A DNA stretch of 44,490 bases from Nocardiopsis suaedae (GTDB lineage Bacteria > Actinomycetota > Actinomycetes > Streptosporangiales > Streptosporangiaceae), in assembly GCF_027706745.1 (NCBI RefSeq), contig NZ_JAQFWP010000062.1, positions 1 to 44,490 on the forward strand, read 5' to 3'. Each line of letters begins with the position of its first letter. The stretch's first letter is position 1. Positions 1 to 8,490 of the stretch are shown here, piece by piece. Under the pieces are notes generated by a model that saw only the letters and a list, made by a program, of their open reading frames with translations, made no database searches and was not told the origin of the DNA. A program made the position numbers and the translations under genes.

Positions 1-840
1 GGGTTGAAACGGACATCATAAGAACGGGTTCCCCGAGATCATCACGGAGGGGGCCGGCCGGGTGGTGCATACCGGGCATACTGGGCGCAGCGGGGAGGGG
101 GCGGCGATCCCGCGTCGCGAAAGAGACGCTTCTCGCGTGATCGGGTGGCGGATCTGCCGCGCGGGATGGGCCCGGGCCGCGCGTGGCGTCCGGAAGGCGG
201 GTTCCGGTCGGCCTTCCCCGAGATCAACACGGGCGGCCCGCCGCCCGGCCGGGGCCCGTTAGCGGGGTACCTGCCGAGCCGCCGCCCGCCCGGACCGCGA
301 GCGGCCTGCCGCCCGGTAGGCAGGCCTGGGGAACCGCCCCGCTTACGCCGTCGCCGCCCACCACAGGGACCACGCACTCACCGGGCGGCCGACCGACCGG
401 CAGGTAGGGTCGCCGACCTTCGTCGTCGCCGCCCTTCACCTGGCATCCCCGGGGTCCGGCACCCGGCCGGGGCCCGGGAGCGGGGTACCTGCCGAGCCGC
501 CGACCTGGACCGCGAGGAGCCCGACGCCCGGCAAGCAGGCCAAGGGAACCGCCGAGCTCTGGCCGTCGCCGCCATTTCCCTTGCACCCCGCCGACCCGCC
601 GCCCGGCTGGGGCCCGGAGTGGGGGACCAGCTCTCGCCGTCGCCGCCCGGTACGGTGACCACGCACACGCCGGGTGGTCGACCGATTCGCAGGTCGGGCC
701 GCCCACCTCCGTCGTCGTTGCGATCTGCCTTGCGCTGTGGTGGCCGGGCGTCCGGGCAGGGCCCATGAGCAGGGCGCCTCCCGCCTTTCGGCGGGCGCAT
801 CGGGTGCCGCTCTGAGGGTCGGACACGGACCGGACATCCG
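1..840. repeat. Gene-free left end: cluster of degenerate GC-rich repeats
   Basis: No convincing gene is present. Open frames run on all strands because stops are rare at this GC content, and none has a ribosome binding site or a recognisable protein. A core of the form CGGCCGGGGCCC followed by GGGGTACCTGCCGAGCCGCC occurs at 247-284 and 464-501. More diverged versions lie at about 604-631 and 751-783. A second module, GCAGGTAGGGTCGCCGACC plus CGTCGTCGCCGCCC, lies at 388-434 and has a weaker partner near 675-720. The 47 bp at 388-434 match the reverse complement of 44444-44490 at 43 of 47 positions without gaps. Two short motifs TTCCCCGAGATCAWCACGG lie at 29-47 and 214-232 and resemble one arm of the palindrome at 27781-27836. 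Function is unknown. Confidence 0.7.
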
Positions 841-869
841 AGGGTCGGACAGGAGCGTCTAAAGTGGAC

Positions 870-1095
870 ACGTTGACCTGGTCGCCCGTCGTCGACGGGT
901 GCGGCCGGTCAGCGGCACCGTGCGAGCGAAGTCCGGGTGGGCGGCCGCGGCCGCCCCCGATCCGGCGCTGCCCCGCAACTGTGACGCCCGCCCTCCGGCG
1001 GGACGAGCCAGGTCGCCTCGTGCGGTGCCGGCGTCAACTGTCCTCGTGGGAAGGGCAGTCCGCCTCGGCGGGCTCGGTGCTTCCCCTGCCCGAAG
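870..1095 (+). promoter_or_regulatory. Cobalamin (B12) riboswitch
   Basis: The stretch contains the conserved cobalamin-aptamer elements in the right order. GTGCGAGCGAAGTCCGG (about 918-934) resembles the GGTGNNAATCCGG segment. GCTGCCCCGCAACTGTGA (966-983) is the B12-box core, and GAGCCAGGTCGCCTC (about 1005-1019) matches the downstream AGCCAGG-ACC element. A GGGCAG/CTGCCC pairing (1053-1058 with 1086-1091) enclosing a CCGCC/GGCGG stem ends just before the AAGGAG ribosome binding site of the next gene, so it is a candidate expression platform acting on translation. Cobalamin riboswitches normally lower expression when B12 is sufficient. A possible -10 box, TAAAGT, lies at 860-865 without a good -35. 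Exact aptamer ends are approximate. Confidence 0.85.
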
Positions 1096-1105
1096 AAGGA
1101 GACCC

Positions 1106-2050
1106 GTGCGCATCGCACGCTTCACCGCGGCGGCCGTCCTGCCCGCCGCGCTCGCCCTCGCCGCCTGCGGCGGCCCGGAGTCCGACGGCTCCGGCCCCTC
1201 CGACGCCTCCCCCGGGGGCGCCTTCCCCGTCACCGTCGCCGACGCGCGCGGTGACGTCACCCTCGACGCCGAACCCGAGCGCATCGTCTCGCTCTCCCCG
1301 ACGGCCACCGAGATGCTCTTCGCCGTGGGCGCGGGCGACCAGGTCGTCGCCGCCGACGAGTACTCGGATTTCCCCGAGGAGGCCCCCACCACCGACCTGT
1401 CCGGCTTCACGCCCAACGTCGAGGCCGTCACCGAGGAGGACCCCGACCTGGTCGTCCTCGCCCGCGACGCCGAGGACTCCGCCGACCAGCTGGAGAAGGT
1501 CGGCATCGACGTCCTGGTGCTGGAGGCCGCCACCGGCTTCCAGGACACCTACGACCAGCTCCGGCTGCTCGGCGAGGCCACCGGCCACGCCGAGGAGGGC
1601 GACGCCGAGGCCGAGCGCGTCCAGGGCGAGATCGAGGGCATCGTGGCCGACACCCGCGAGGCCGTCGGCGACACCGGGCTCAGCGTCTACCACGAGGTGG
1701 ACGACGCGATGTACTCGGCCACCTCCGACACCTTCATCGGCCAGGTCTACTCCGAGCTGGGCCTGGACAACATCGCCGACCGGGCCGACGGCGCCGCCGA
1801 GGCGGGCGGCTACCCGCAGCTGTCCCCCGAGTTCGTCGTCGAGGAGAACCCCGACCTGGTCTTCCTCGCCTACCCCGGCGAGGACGCGGCCGCCGACCTG
1901 GAGGACCGCCCCGCCTTCGACACCGTCACCGCCGTGGACAACGGCGACATCGTCCAGCTCGACGAGGACGTCTCCTCCCGCTGGGGGCCGCGCGTGGTCG
2001 ACCTCGTGCAGAGCGTCTCCGACGCGGTGATCACCGCCCAGGAGGACTGA
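1106..2050 (+). CDS. btuF: B12-type ABC transporter substrate-binding lipoprotein
   Basis: This is an extracytoplasmic solute-binding lipoprotein of the BtuF/FhuD (TroA-like, class III) fold, 314 aa. The GTG start at 1106 follows AAGGAG at 1096-1101 and gives an N-terminus ending in a lipobox, ALAAC, with Cys21 as the acylation site. An in-frame start further upstream would put coding sequence inside the riboswitch and is rejected. The mature part contains PERIVSLSPTATEMLFAVGA and further on DVLVLEA, both typical of cobalamin/siderophore binders. The upstream riboswitch makes cobalamin or a precursor the likeliest ligand, although BtuF and iron-siderophore binders cannot be separated by sequence alone. 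It is followed 4 nt later by the permease gene, so the two are one operon. Confidence 0.88.
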   Translation: MRIARFTAAAVLPAALALAACGGPESDGSGPSDASPGGAFPVTVADARGDVTLDAEPERIVSLSPTATEMLFAVGAGDQVVAADEYSDFPEEAPTTDLSGFTPNVEAVTEEDPDLVVLARDAEDSADQLEKVGIDVLVLEAATGFQDTYDQLRLLGEATGHAEEGDAEAERVQGEIEGIVADTREAVGDTGLSVYHEVDDAMYSATSDTFIGQVYSELGLDNIADRADGAAEAGGYPQLSPEFVVEENPDLVFLAYPGEDAAADLEDRPAFDTVTAVDNGDIVQLDEDVSSRWGPRVVDLVQSVSDAVITAQED

Positions 2051-2054
2051 GCGG

Positions 2055-3086
2055 GTGGGACGCGGTCGCACGGCCTGGCCCTGGCTGGTCGGCGCCGCGG
2101 CGGCGCTGGCCGCCGTGGTGCTGGTCGGCGTCGCCGCGGGCGCGGCCTCCATCACCCCCGGGCAGATCGTCCACGCCCTCGCGGCGCGGGCGCTGCCCGG
2201 CGTGGAGTCCCCGCTCAACGACCGCCAGCTCGCCGTGCTCGTCCAGCTCCGGCTTCCGCGGGTGGTGCTGGGCGCCCTCGTGGGCGCCCTGCTCGCCGCG
2301 GCGGGCGCCTCCTACCAGGGGGTCTTCCGCAACCCGCTGGCCGACCCCTACCTGCTGGGGGCGGCCGGCGGCGCCGGGCTCGGCGCCACCGTCGTCATCG
2401 CCTACGGCGCGCAGTGGTTCGACGCGCCCCGCACCATGGTCCCGGCGGCCGCGTTCATCGGCGCCCTGCTCGGTGTGGCCGCCGCCTACGCCCTGGGCCA
2501 CTCGGCCGGGCGGGGCGGCACCGCCTCCCTGGTCCTGGCCGGGGTGGCGGTCTCCTCGTTCCTGTCCGCGGCCCAGACCCTGGTCCAGCAGCTGCGGACC
2601 GAGGAGCTCCAACGGATCTTCTCCTGGGTGCTGGGCGGCCTGATCCGCAGCGGCTGGGACGAGGTCGCCACCGTGCTGCCCTACGCCGTGCTGTCCGTGG
2701 CCTGCATGCTGGCCTGCGCCCCGCTGCTGGACCTGCTCGCGCTCGGCGAGGAGAAGGCGGTGAGCCTGGGCCTGAACACCGCCGCCGTGCGGCTCGCCGT
2801 CATCGCCGCCGCCTCCCTGGCGACCGCGGCCGCCGTGTCGGTCAGCGGCCTGATCGGGTTCGTCGGCATCGTGGTGCCGCACATGGTGCGCCGCCTCGTC
2901 GGCACCGGGTACCGGCTGGTGCTGCCCATGTCACTGCTGTGCGGCGCCGCGTTCCTGGTCCTGGTCGACGTGGTCGCGCGCACCGTGATCGCCCCCGCCG
3001 AGCTGCCGCTGGGCGTGGTGACCGCCTTCCTCGGCGCGCCGTTCTTCGTGATGATCCTGCGCGCCACCCGGGACCGCAGCATGTGA
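2055..3086 (+). CDS. btuC: FecCD/BtuC-family ABC transporter permease
   Basis: This is the membrane-spanning subunit of a B12/siderophore importer, 343 aa, close to the usual 330-350. The GTG start at 2055 lies 4 nt after the btuF stop. The protein has an N-terminal transmembrane segment, then the family motifs RLPRVVLGALVGALLAAAGA, QGVFRNPLADPYLLG and, near the C-terminus, GFVGIVVPHMVRRLVG followed by LPLGVVTAFLGAPFF. The GFVGIVVPH region includes the loop that docks the ATPase. Control is presumably by the riboswitch upstream of btuF. No ATP-binding subunit gene (btuD) follows: the next gene is ftsY after about 210 bp. The transporter must therefore borrow an ATPase encoded elsewhere or be incomplete. 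Confidence 0.9.
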   Translation: MGRGRTAWPWLVGAAAALAAVVLVGVAAGAASITPGQIVHALAARALPGVESPLNDRQLAVLVQLRLPRVVLGALVGALLAAAGASYQGVFRNPLADPYLLGAAGGAGLGATVVIAYGAQWFDAPRTMVPAAAFIGALLGVAAAYALGHSAGRGGTASLVLAGVAVSSFLSAAQTLVQQLRTEELQRIFSWVLGGLIRSGWDEVATVLPYAVLSVACMLACAPLLDLLALGEEKAVSLGLNTAAVRLAVIAAASLATAAAVSVSGLIGFVGIVVPHMVRRLVGTGYRLVLPMSLLCGAAFLVLVDVVARTVIAPAELPLGVVTAFLGAPFFVMILRATRDRSM

Positions 3087-3296
3087 CCCCCGGCGGCGCC
3101 CGCCCGCCGGGGCCCCTGGCGCCGGGCGCGACCGGAACGGGGCGCGGGCGTGATCGGATCGCGCCCCCGCGTCTGGAAGACTGGACGGCGCCCCCGCCGA
3201 TCACGACCACCACCGTGCGGCCGGCGCCGGGGAGGCGGCCATCGCAGGCACGGGCCGCCTCTCGCCCGCGGGTCGGGGGACCTCGCTAGGAGACTG

Positions 3297-4481
3297 ATGG
3301 ACTACACGATCTTCGCCGTTGCCGTATTCGTCGTCGCCCTCCTCGTGTTCGGCGGCGTCGTGCTCATCCGGCCGCGCCGCCCCGGTGCGGGCAAGGAGGC
3401 CCCGCCCTCCGAGGGGTCCGGCACCGCCGCGACCGCCCCCGCGCCCGAGGAGGAGGGCGAGCGCTCGGGCGCCGCCACCGCCGAGGCCGGGCCGCAGGCC
3501 CCGCCCGAGGAGGGCCAGGCGCCCCCGGCGGCGCCGGAAATCGAGACCCCGCCGCCGTCGGCCGGCCGCCTGGTGCGGCTGCGCGCCCGCCTGGCGCGCT
3601 CGCAGACGGCCCTGGGCCAGGGCCTGCTGAACATCCTGTCCTCGGACACCCTCGACGACGACGCCTGGGAGGAGATCGAGGACACCCTCATCACCGCCGA
3701 CGTCGGGGTGACGTCGGCCTCGCAGATCGTGGAGGGCCTGCGCACCAAGGTCAAGGTGCTGGGCACCCGCAGCCCCGACGAGGTGCGGGCGATGCTGCGC
3801 GAGGAGCTGCTCGCCCAGATCGGCCCGGACATGGACCGCACCGTGCACACCGGCCCGCACCAGGGGCGGCCCGGCGTCGTCATGGTCGTGGGCGTGAACG
3901 GGACCGGCAAGACCACCACCACCGGCAAGCTCGCCCGCGTCCTGGTGGGCGACGGCAAGTCGGTGGTGCTGGGCGCGGCCGACACCTTCCGCGCCGCCGC
4001 CGCCGACCAGCTGGAGACCTGGGGGTCGCGGGTCGGCGCGCCGGTGGTCCGCAAGGACGAGGGCGCCGACCCGGCCAGCGTCGCCTTCGACGCCGTCGCC
4101 CGCGGCGTGGACGAGGGCGCCGACTCGGTCATCGTCGACACCGCGGGCCGCCTGCACACCAAGACCGGGCTGATGGACGAGCTCGGCAAGGTCAAGCGCG
4201 TGGTGGAGAAGAAGTCCCAGGTGGACGACGTGCTGCTGGTGCTGGACGCCACCACCGGGCAGAACGGCCTGCGCCAGGCGCGGGTGTTCGCCGAGGCGGT
4301 GGCCGTGTCCGGGATCGTCCTGACCAAGCTGGACGGCACCGCCAAGGGCGGCATCATCATCCAGGTCCAGCGCGAGCTGGGCGTCCCGGTCAAGCTGGTG
4401 GGCCTGGGCGAGGGGCCCGACGACCTGGCGCCGTTCGACCCGGAGGAGTTCGTCGACGCCCTCCTGGAGGCGGAGGCCTAG
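3297..4481 (+). CDS. ftsY: Signal recognition particle receptor FtsY
   Basis: This GTPase receptor docks ribosome-SRP complexes at the membrane for cotranslational insertion and pairs with Ffh encoded at 9878-11470. The ATG at 3297 has CTAGGAGA just upstream and yields 394 aa. Residues 4-24 form a transmembrane segment ending in IRPRR, as in other actinobacterial FtsY proteins that carry their own anchor. An acidic Ala/Pro/Glu-rich linker follows to about residue 85, then the N domain and the G domain. The G domain shows the P-loop GVNGTGKTTTTGKLA, DTFRAAAADQL, the G3 motif DTAGR and the G4 motif TKLDGTAKGG. It ends with the conserved GLGEGPDDLAPFDPEEFVDAL. Confidence 0.97.
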   Translation: MDYTIFAVAVFVVALLVFGGVVLIRPRRPGAGKEAPPSEGSGTAATAPAPEEEGERSGAATAEAGPQAPPEEGQAPPAAPEIETPPPSAGRLVRLRARLARSQTALGQGLLNILSSDTLDDDAWEEIEDTLITADVGVTSASQIVEGLRTKVKVLGTRSPDEVRAMLREELLAQIGPDMDRTVHTGPHQGRPGVVMVVGVNGTGKTTTTGKLARVLVGDGKSVVLGAADTFRAAAADQLETWGSRVGAPVVRKDEGADPASVAFDAVARGVDEGADSVIVDTAGRLHTKTGLMDELGKVKRVVEKKSQVDDVLLVLDATTGQNGLRQARVFAEAVAVSGIVLTKLDGTAKGGIIIQVQRELGVPVKLVGLGEGPDDLAPFDPEEFVDALLEAEA

Positions 4482-4502
4482 GGCGCGTCGGCGCTCGGAC
4501 GC

Positions 4503-4540
4503 GGGGCCGCTCCGCCCGGATCTCCGGGCGGGGCGGCCCC
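4503..4540. terminator. Hairpin terminator between convergent ftsY and ABC permease genes
   Basis: A 17-bp stem (4503-4519 with 4524-4540, one G-T wobble, 4-nt loop) is followed by TTT on the plus strand. It lies 21 nt after the ftsY stop and 33 nt from the stop of the minus-strand permease gene, so it may serve both. Confidence 0.75.
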
Positions 4541-4572
4541 TTTCGCCTTCTCGGCGGGTCGGGCGGCGGCGC

Positions 4573-5364
4573 TCACACCAGGACGTCGCGGCGGCCGAAG
4601 ACCACGGCGGCCAGCGCGACGAGCACAGCGGGCGCGGCGGCCAGCACCGCCGTGTACCCGGGGTCCACCCCGTTCACCAGCGGATCGGGGTCGAGCGCGT
4701 AGTAGAACGCGGACCCGAACCGCAGCCACTCCAGGTCCTCGACCGTCAGCGCGAACGTGTTGCCCAGGTAGCCGATGACGGCGAGCGCCGCCCCGCCGGC
4801 GATGGCGAGGGAGCGCCGCCCCGCCGCCGCCCCGATGGCGAACGCCGCGGTCCCGTAGCAGAGCGCGTTCAGAGCGGTCGCCAGGCACGCCGCCGCCAGG
4901 TGCCCCGCGCCGATGTCGAGGTCGAGCACGGGGGAGAGCCCCAGCAGGACGAGGAACATCACCGCGCCGAGCACCCCGGTGTACACGGCCGTCGCGGCGA
5001 ACCGCTGCAGGAGCAGCGAGGTGCGGCCCACCGGGTGGGCCATGACGAGTTCGAGCGCGCCCTCCTCCTCGTCGCCCGCGACGGCGCGCGCGCCGATGCC
5101 CACGGCCGCCACCATCATCAGGATCGGAACCAGCAGCAGCACCGTCCCGTCGATATAGCCCTCCGGGGTGGTCATGTCCGACCAGCCCATGGCCTCGGCC
5201 AGGCCCGGCATGGCGTCCACGTACTCCTGCATGAGGTCCGTGGTGTCGGCCATGGTGGGCCAGAAGGAGCTGTACATGGCCGTGACCGCCGCCACGGCCG
5301 CGGACCAGCCGATGAGCCCGCGCCGGTGGTCGCCCAGGAAGCGGCGGAAGACGTCGGCCGCCAT
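4573..5364 (-). CDS. ABC-2 type exporter permease
   Basis: This 263-aa membrane protein carries about six hydrophobic segments. One N-terminal helix (GLIGWSAAVAAVTAMYSSFW) is followed by a long extracellular loop, then helices at roughly residues 75-95, 120-145, 150-180, 185-205 and 235-258. This is the arrangement of ABC-2 permeases (the DrrB/YhhJ-like group). GDEEEGALELVMAHPVGR is the typical cytoplasmic segment after the second helix. Its start lies 3 nt downstream of the stop of the ATPase gene, so the two form an operon and probably one exporter. The substrate is unknown; drugs, lipids or peptides are all possible. Confidence 0.85.
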   Translation of the reverse strand: MAADVFRRFLGDHRRGLIGWSAAVAAVTAMYSSFWPTMADTTDLMQEYVDAMPGLAEAMGWSDMTTPEGYIDGTVLLLVPILMMVAAVGIGARAVAGDEEEGALELVMAHPVGRTSLLLQRFAATAVYTGVLGAVMFLVLLGLSPVLDLDIGAGHLAAACLATALNALCYGTAAFAIGAAAGRRSLAIAGGAALAVIGYLGNTFALTVEDLEWLRFGSAFYYALDPDPLVNGVDPGYTAVLAAAPAVLVALAAVVFGRRDVLV

Positions 5365-5367
5365 CGT

Positions 5368-6315
5368 TCAGCCCTCCCCGCCGGAGGCGTGCGCCCCGTT
5401 GTTGTAGTGGGTGAAGAACAGCTCCTCCAGGTCCGGTTCGACCGCCGAGAGCAGCAGCACCGTCCGGCGGGCGGCGAGCTTGACCAGCGCGTCCGGGCTC
5501 CCGTCGACCCTGCAGGTGAGCTGGTCGCCGTCGGTCCGCACGTCGCGGACGTTGTCCAGTGCGGCGAACTCGGCCGCGTCGTCGGGGCCCAGCGGCTGGG
5601 CGAACCGGATCGAGAACTCGTGTACCGCCCGCGCGCGCAGGGCGTCCATGTCCTCGGTCGCCACGATCCGTCCGTCCCGGATGATCGCCGCCCGGTCGGC
5701 GGCGTCGTGCACCTCGCTCAGCACGTGCGACGACATGAAGACGGTGGTGCCCGCGTCGCGGGCCTCGCGGACCATGGCCAGGAACTCCTGCTGGAGCAGG
5801 GGGTCGAGGCCGCTGGTGGGTTCGTCCAGGATGAGCAGGCGCGGCCGGTGCATGAACGCCTGCACCAGCCCCACCTTCTGCTTGTTCCCTTTGGACAGCC
5901 CCCGGACCGGCCGCTTGAGGTCCAGGTCGAGCCGCGCGGCCAGCTCGTCGATGCGCGCGCGGGGCACGCCGCCGCGCAGCCGCGCGTAGAACGCGAGCAG
6001 GTCCCGCGCCGGACGCCGACTGCCCATGGCCAGCTCCCCGGGCAGGTAGCCGATCTCGCGCCGCAGCGCGACCCCGTCGGTGCGCGGATCGCGCCCCAGG
6101 ACCGACACCTCCCCGGCGTCGCGCCGGATGAGGTCCAACAGCACCCGGATCGTGGTCGTCTTCCCCGCACCGTTGGGGCCGAGGAACCCGAACACCTCGC
6201 CCTCGCGCACGCGCAGGTCCACCCCGCCCAGCGCGCGGTGGCGCCCGTAGCTCTTGGCCAGCCCTGTGGTCTGGATGGCGGGGGAGCCCCCGCCGGTCCC
6301 GCCGCCTGCGGTCAT
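5368..6315 (-). CDS. ABC exporter ATP-binding protein
   Basis: This is a nucleotide-binding subunit of a DrrA/CcmA-like exporter, 315 aa from the chosen ATG. It has Walker A GPNGAGKTTT, a Q-loop region with IGYLPGELAMG, the signature LSKGNKQKVGL, Walker B LLILDEPTSGLDP and the switch His in MSSHVLSEV. About 90 C-terminal residues beyond the NBD form the accessory domain common in this group. An ATG 63 nt further upstream (6378) is in frame, but the intervening codons use G/C at position three only about 65% of the time, far below the rest of the gene, so I prefer 6315. A palindromic operator lies upstream at 6423-6444. Confidence 0.88.
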   Translation of the reverse strand: MTAGGGTGGGSPAIQTTGLAKSYGRHRALGGVDLRVREGEVFGFLGPNGAGKTTTIRVLLDLIRRDAGEVSVLGRDPRTDGVALRREIGYLPGELAMGSRRPARDLLAFYARLRGGVPRARIDELAARLDLDLKRPVRGLSKGNKQKVGLVQAFMHRPRLLILDEPTSGLDPLLQQEFLAMVREARDAGTTVFMSSHVLSEVHDAADRAAIIRDGRIVATEDMDALRARAVHEFSIRFAQPLGPDDAAEFAALDNVRDVRTDGDQLTCRVDGSPDALVKLAARRTVLLLSAVEPDLEELFFTHYNNGAHASGGEG

Positions 6316-6422
6316 CTCGGCTCGCTTTCCGGGCCCACACCGCGGCCTCCGTCGGTGTCCTCCATCGGCGTCGCTCATGGTCGTCCGTGGGCGGCCGGGG
6401 CGGGCGTTCCAGGAGAGGTTCG

Positions 6423-6444
6423 ATGTTCAGAAGATACTGAACAT
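6423..6444 (-). promoter_or_regulatory. Palindromic operator ATGTTCAG-N6-CTGAACAT
   Basis: Two perfect 8-bp inverted arms with a 6-bp spacer lie in an AT-richer patch of the region between the exporter operon and amtB. Size and symmetry fit a dimeric repressor such as TetR, MarR or GntR. On the minus strand the spacer region contains CAGTAT, which could be part of a -10 box, so binding would block transcription. No regulator gene is adjacent, so the cognate protein is unknown. Confidence 0.6.
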
Positions 6445-6558
6445 TCTCTCTCCCCTGCACGGTAGCCGCGCGGCCCGAATGCGCGCCATATCCGTTGACG
6501 GCGCCTTAACGGCCGCGCGCGCCCTTCACAGGCCCCCGCCCGGCCGCGACACGCGGAT

Positions 6559-6594
6559 GTAACCGTCCGACCAGATGCTTTACGCGCCCGCAAC
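6559..6594 (+). promoter_or_regulatory. Possible GlnR-type sites upstream of amtB
   Basis: Actinobacterial GlnR sites have the pattern GTNAC-N6-GAAAC. Here GTAAC-N6-ACCAG (6559-6574) and TTTAC-N6-GCAAC (6579-6594) stand in tandem about 130 bp before amtB. The half-site spacing of 11 nt within each pair is right, but the 9-nt step between pairs and several mismatches weaken the case. The rest of 6316-6722 holds the exporter operator and no gene. Confidence 0.35.
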
Positions 6595-6722
6595 ATACGC
6601 ACATCCACCGGGAAACACCCCGGGCCGAAGGTATCGGTCGAGGTGAACGCGCCGGGCCCGACGACGTGCTCGCATCACCGAGGAGTACGCACACATCCCC
6701 CGTCCCCTGCTTGGAGGCGACC

Positions 6723-8048
<1,326 letters not shown>

Positions 8049-8490
8049 CCGCTGTACCCGCCCCCTCAGTGCCGAGGGGGCGGACGGCGGCACCGTGCCG
8101 GGAGGCGCGTGAAGGCTGGGCCGACGACGGGGCACGCCCCATCGCCGGCCCAGCGGCGTGTCCGGGGCCGGGCGCCCCCCCCCCCCGCCCGCCGGGGGGG
8201 GGGGGCGCCCGGCCGGCGTGGGCGGGCGACTCTGGGCGAATCCTTGGCCGCGGTTTGCAAGGAGTGATGGCGCGGTTGGGTACCCTTGCACCCACGGACG
8301 GGCCGGACGACCGGCCGCCGGCGGACGGCCGGCGCCGAGACCTCAGGAGCGGCCCTCCGGTATGCGCCCGGAGCCGGACAAGGGCTCCCGCGCGCTCCCG
8401 TGACCGACTGAACGACAGCCCGAAATCTCTGCGTGCGCCCGCCGGCACGAGTCGTGCGACCGGGCCGAGCGCAATGGGCCTGGAGGCAAG
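8049..8490. other. Intergenic region between amtB and the lipoprotein gene
   Basis: These 442 bp contain no gene I can support. They hold the G12/C12 hairpin described separately. In the second half TTGCAA (8255-8260) and TACCCT (8281-8286) stand 20 bp apart, too far for a confident promoter. The remainder is GC-rich sequence without other recognisable structure. Confidence 0.5.
8166..8214. terminator. Perfect 21-bp inverted repeat with C12 and G12 tracts
   Basis: The left arm at 8166-8186 is GGCCGGGCG followed by twelve C. The right arm at 8194-8214 is its exact reverse complement, with a 7-nt loop. It lies about 120 nt after the amtB stop and could terminate its transcript, although there is no T tract. 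Twelve-base homopolymers are prone to slippage and to sequencing error, so the tract lengths deserve caution. Confidence 0.6.

Noticed and set aside
1-780. CRISPR array
   Set aside because: The repeats are long, degenerate and unevenly spaced, without uniform short repeats and spacers, and no cas gene is present.
42-871. Overlapping open frames on both strands of up to about 215 codons at the left end
   Set aside because: They are Arg/Pro/Gly-rich, lack ribosome binding sites and family motifs, and coincide with repeats; long open frames are expected at this GC content.
864-1105. In-frame upstream starts for the BtuF-like gene
   Set aside because: They would place coding sequence inside the cobalamin riboswitch and before the signal peptide; the GTG with AAGGAG at 1106 explains the lipobox.
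4900-6465. Plus-strand frame of 521 codons opposite the ABC exporter genes
   Set aside because: It is a low-complexity His/Arg/Val-rich shadow of the exporter genes, which carry clear Walker and membrane motifs.
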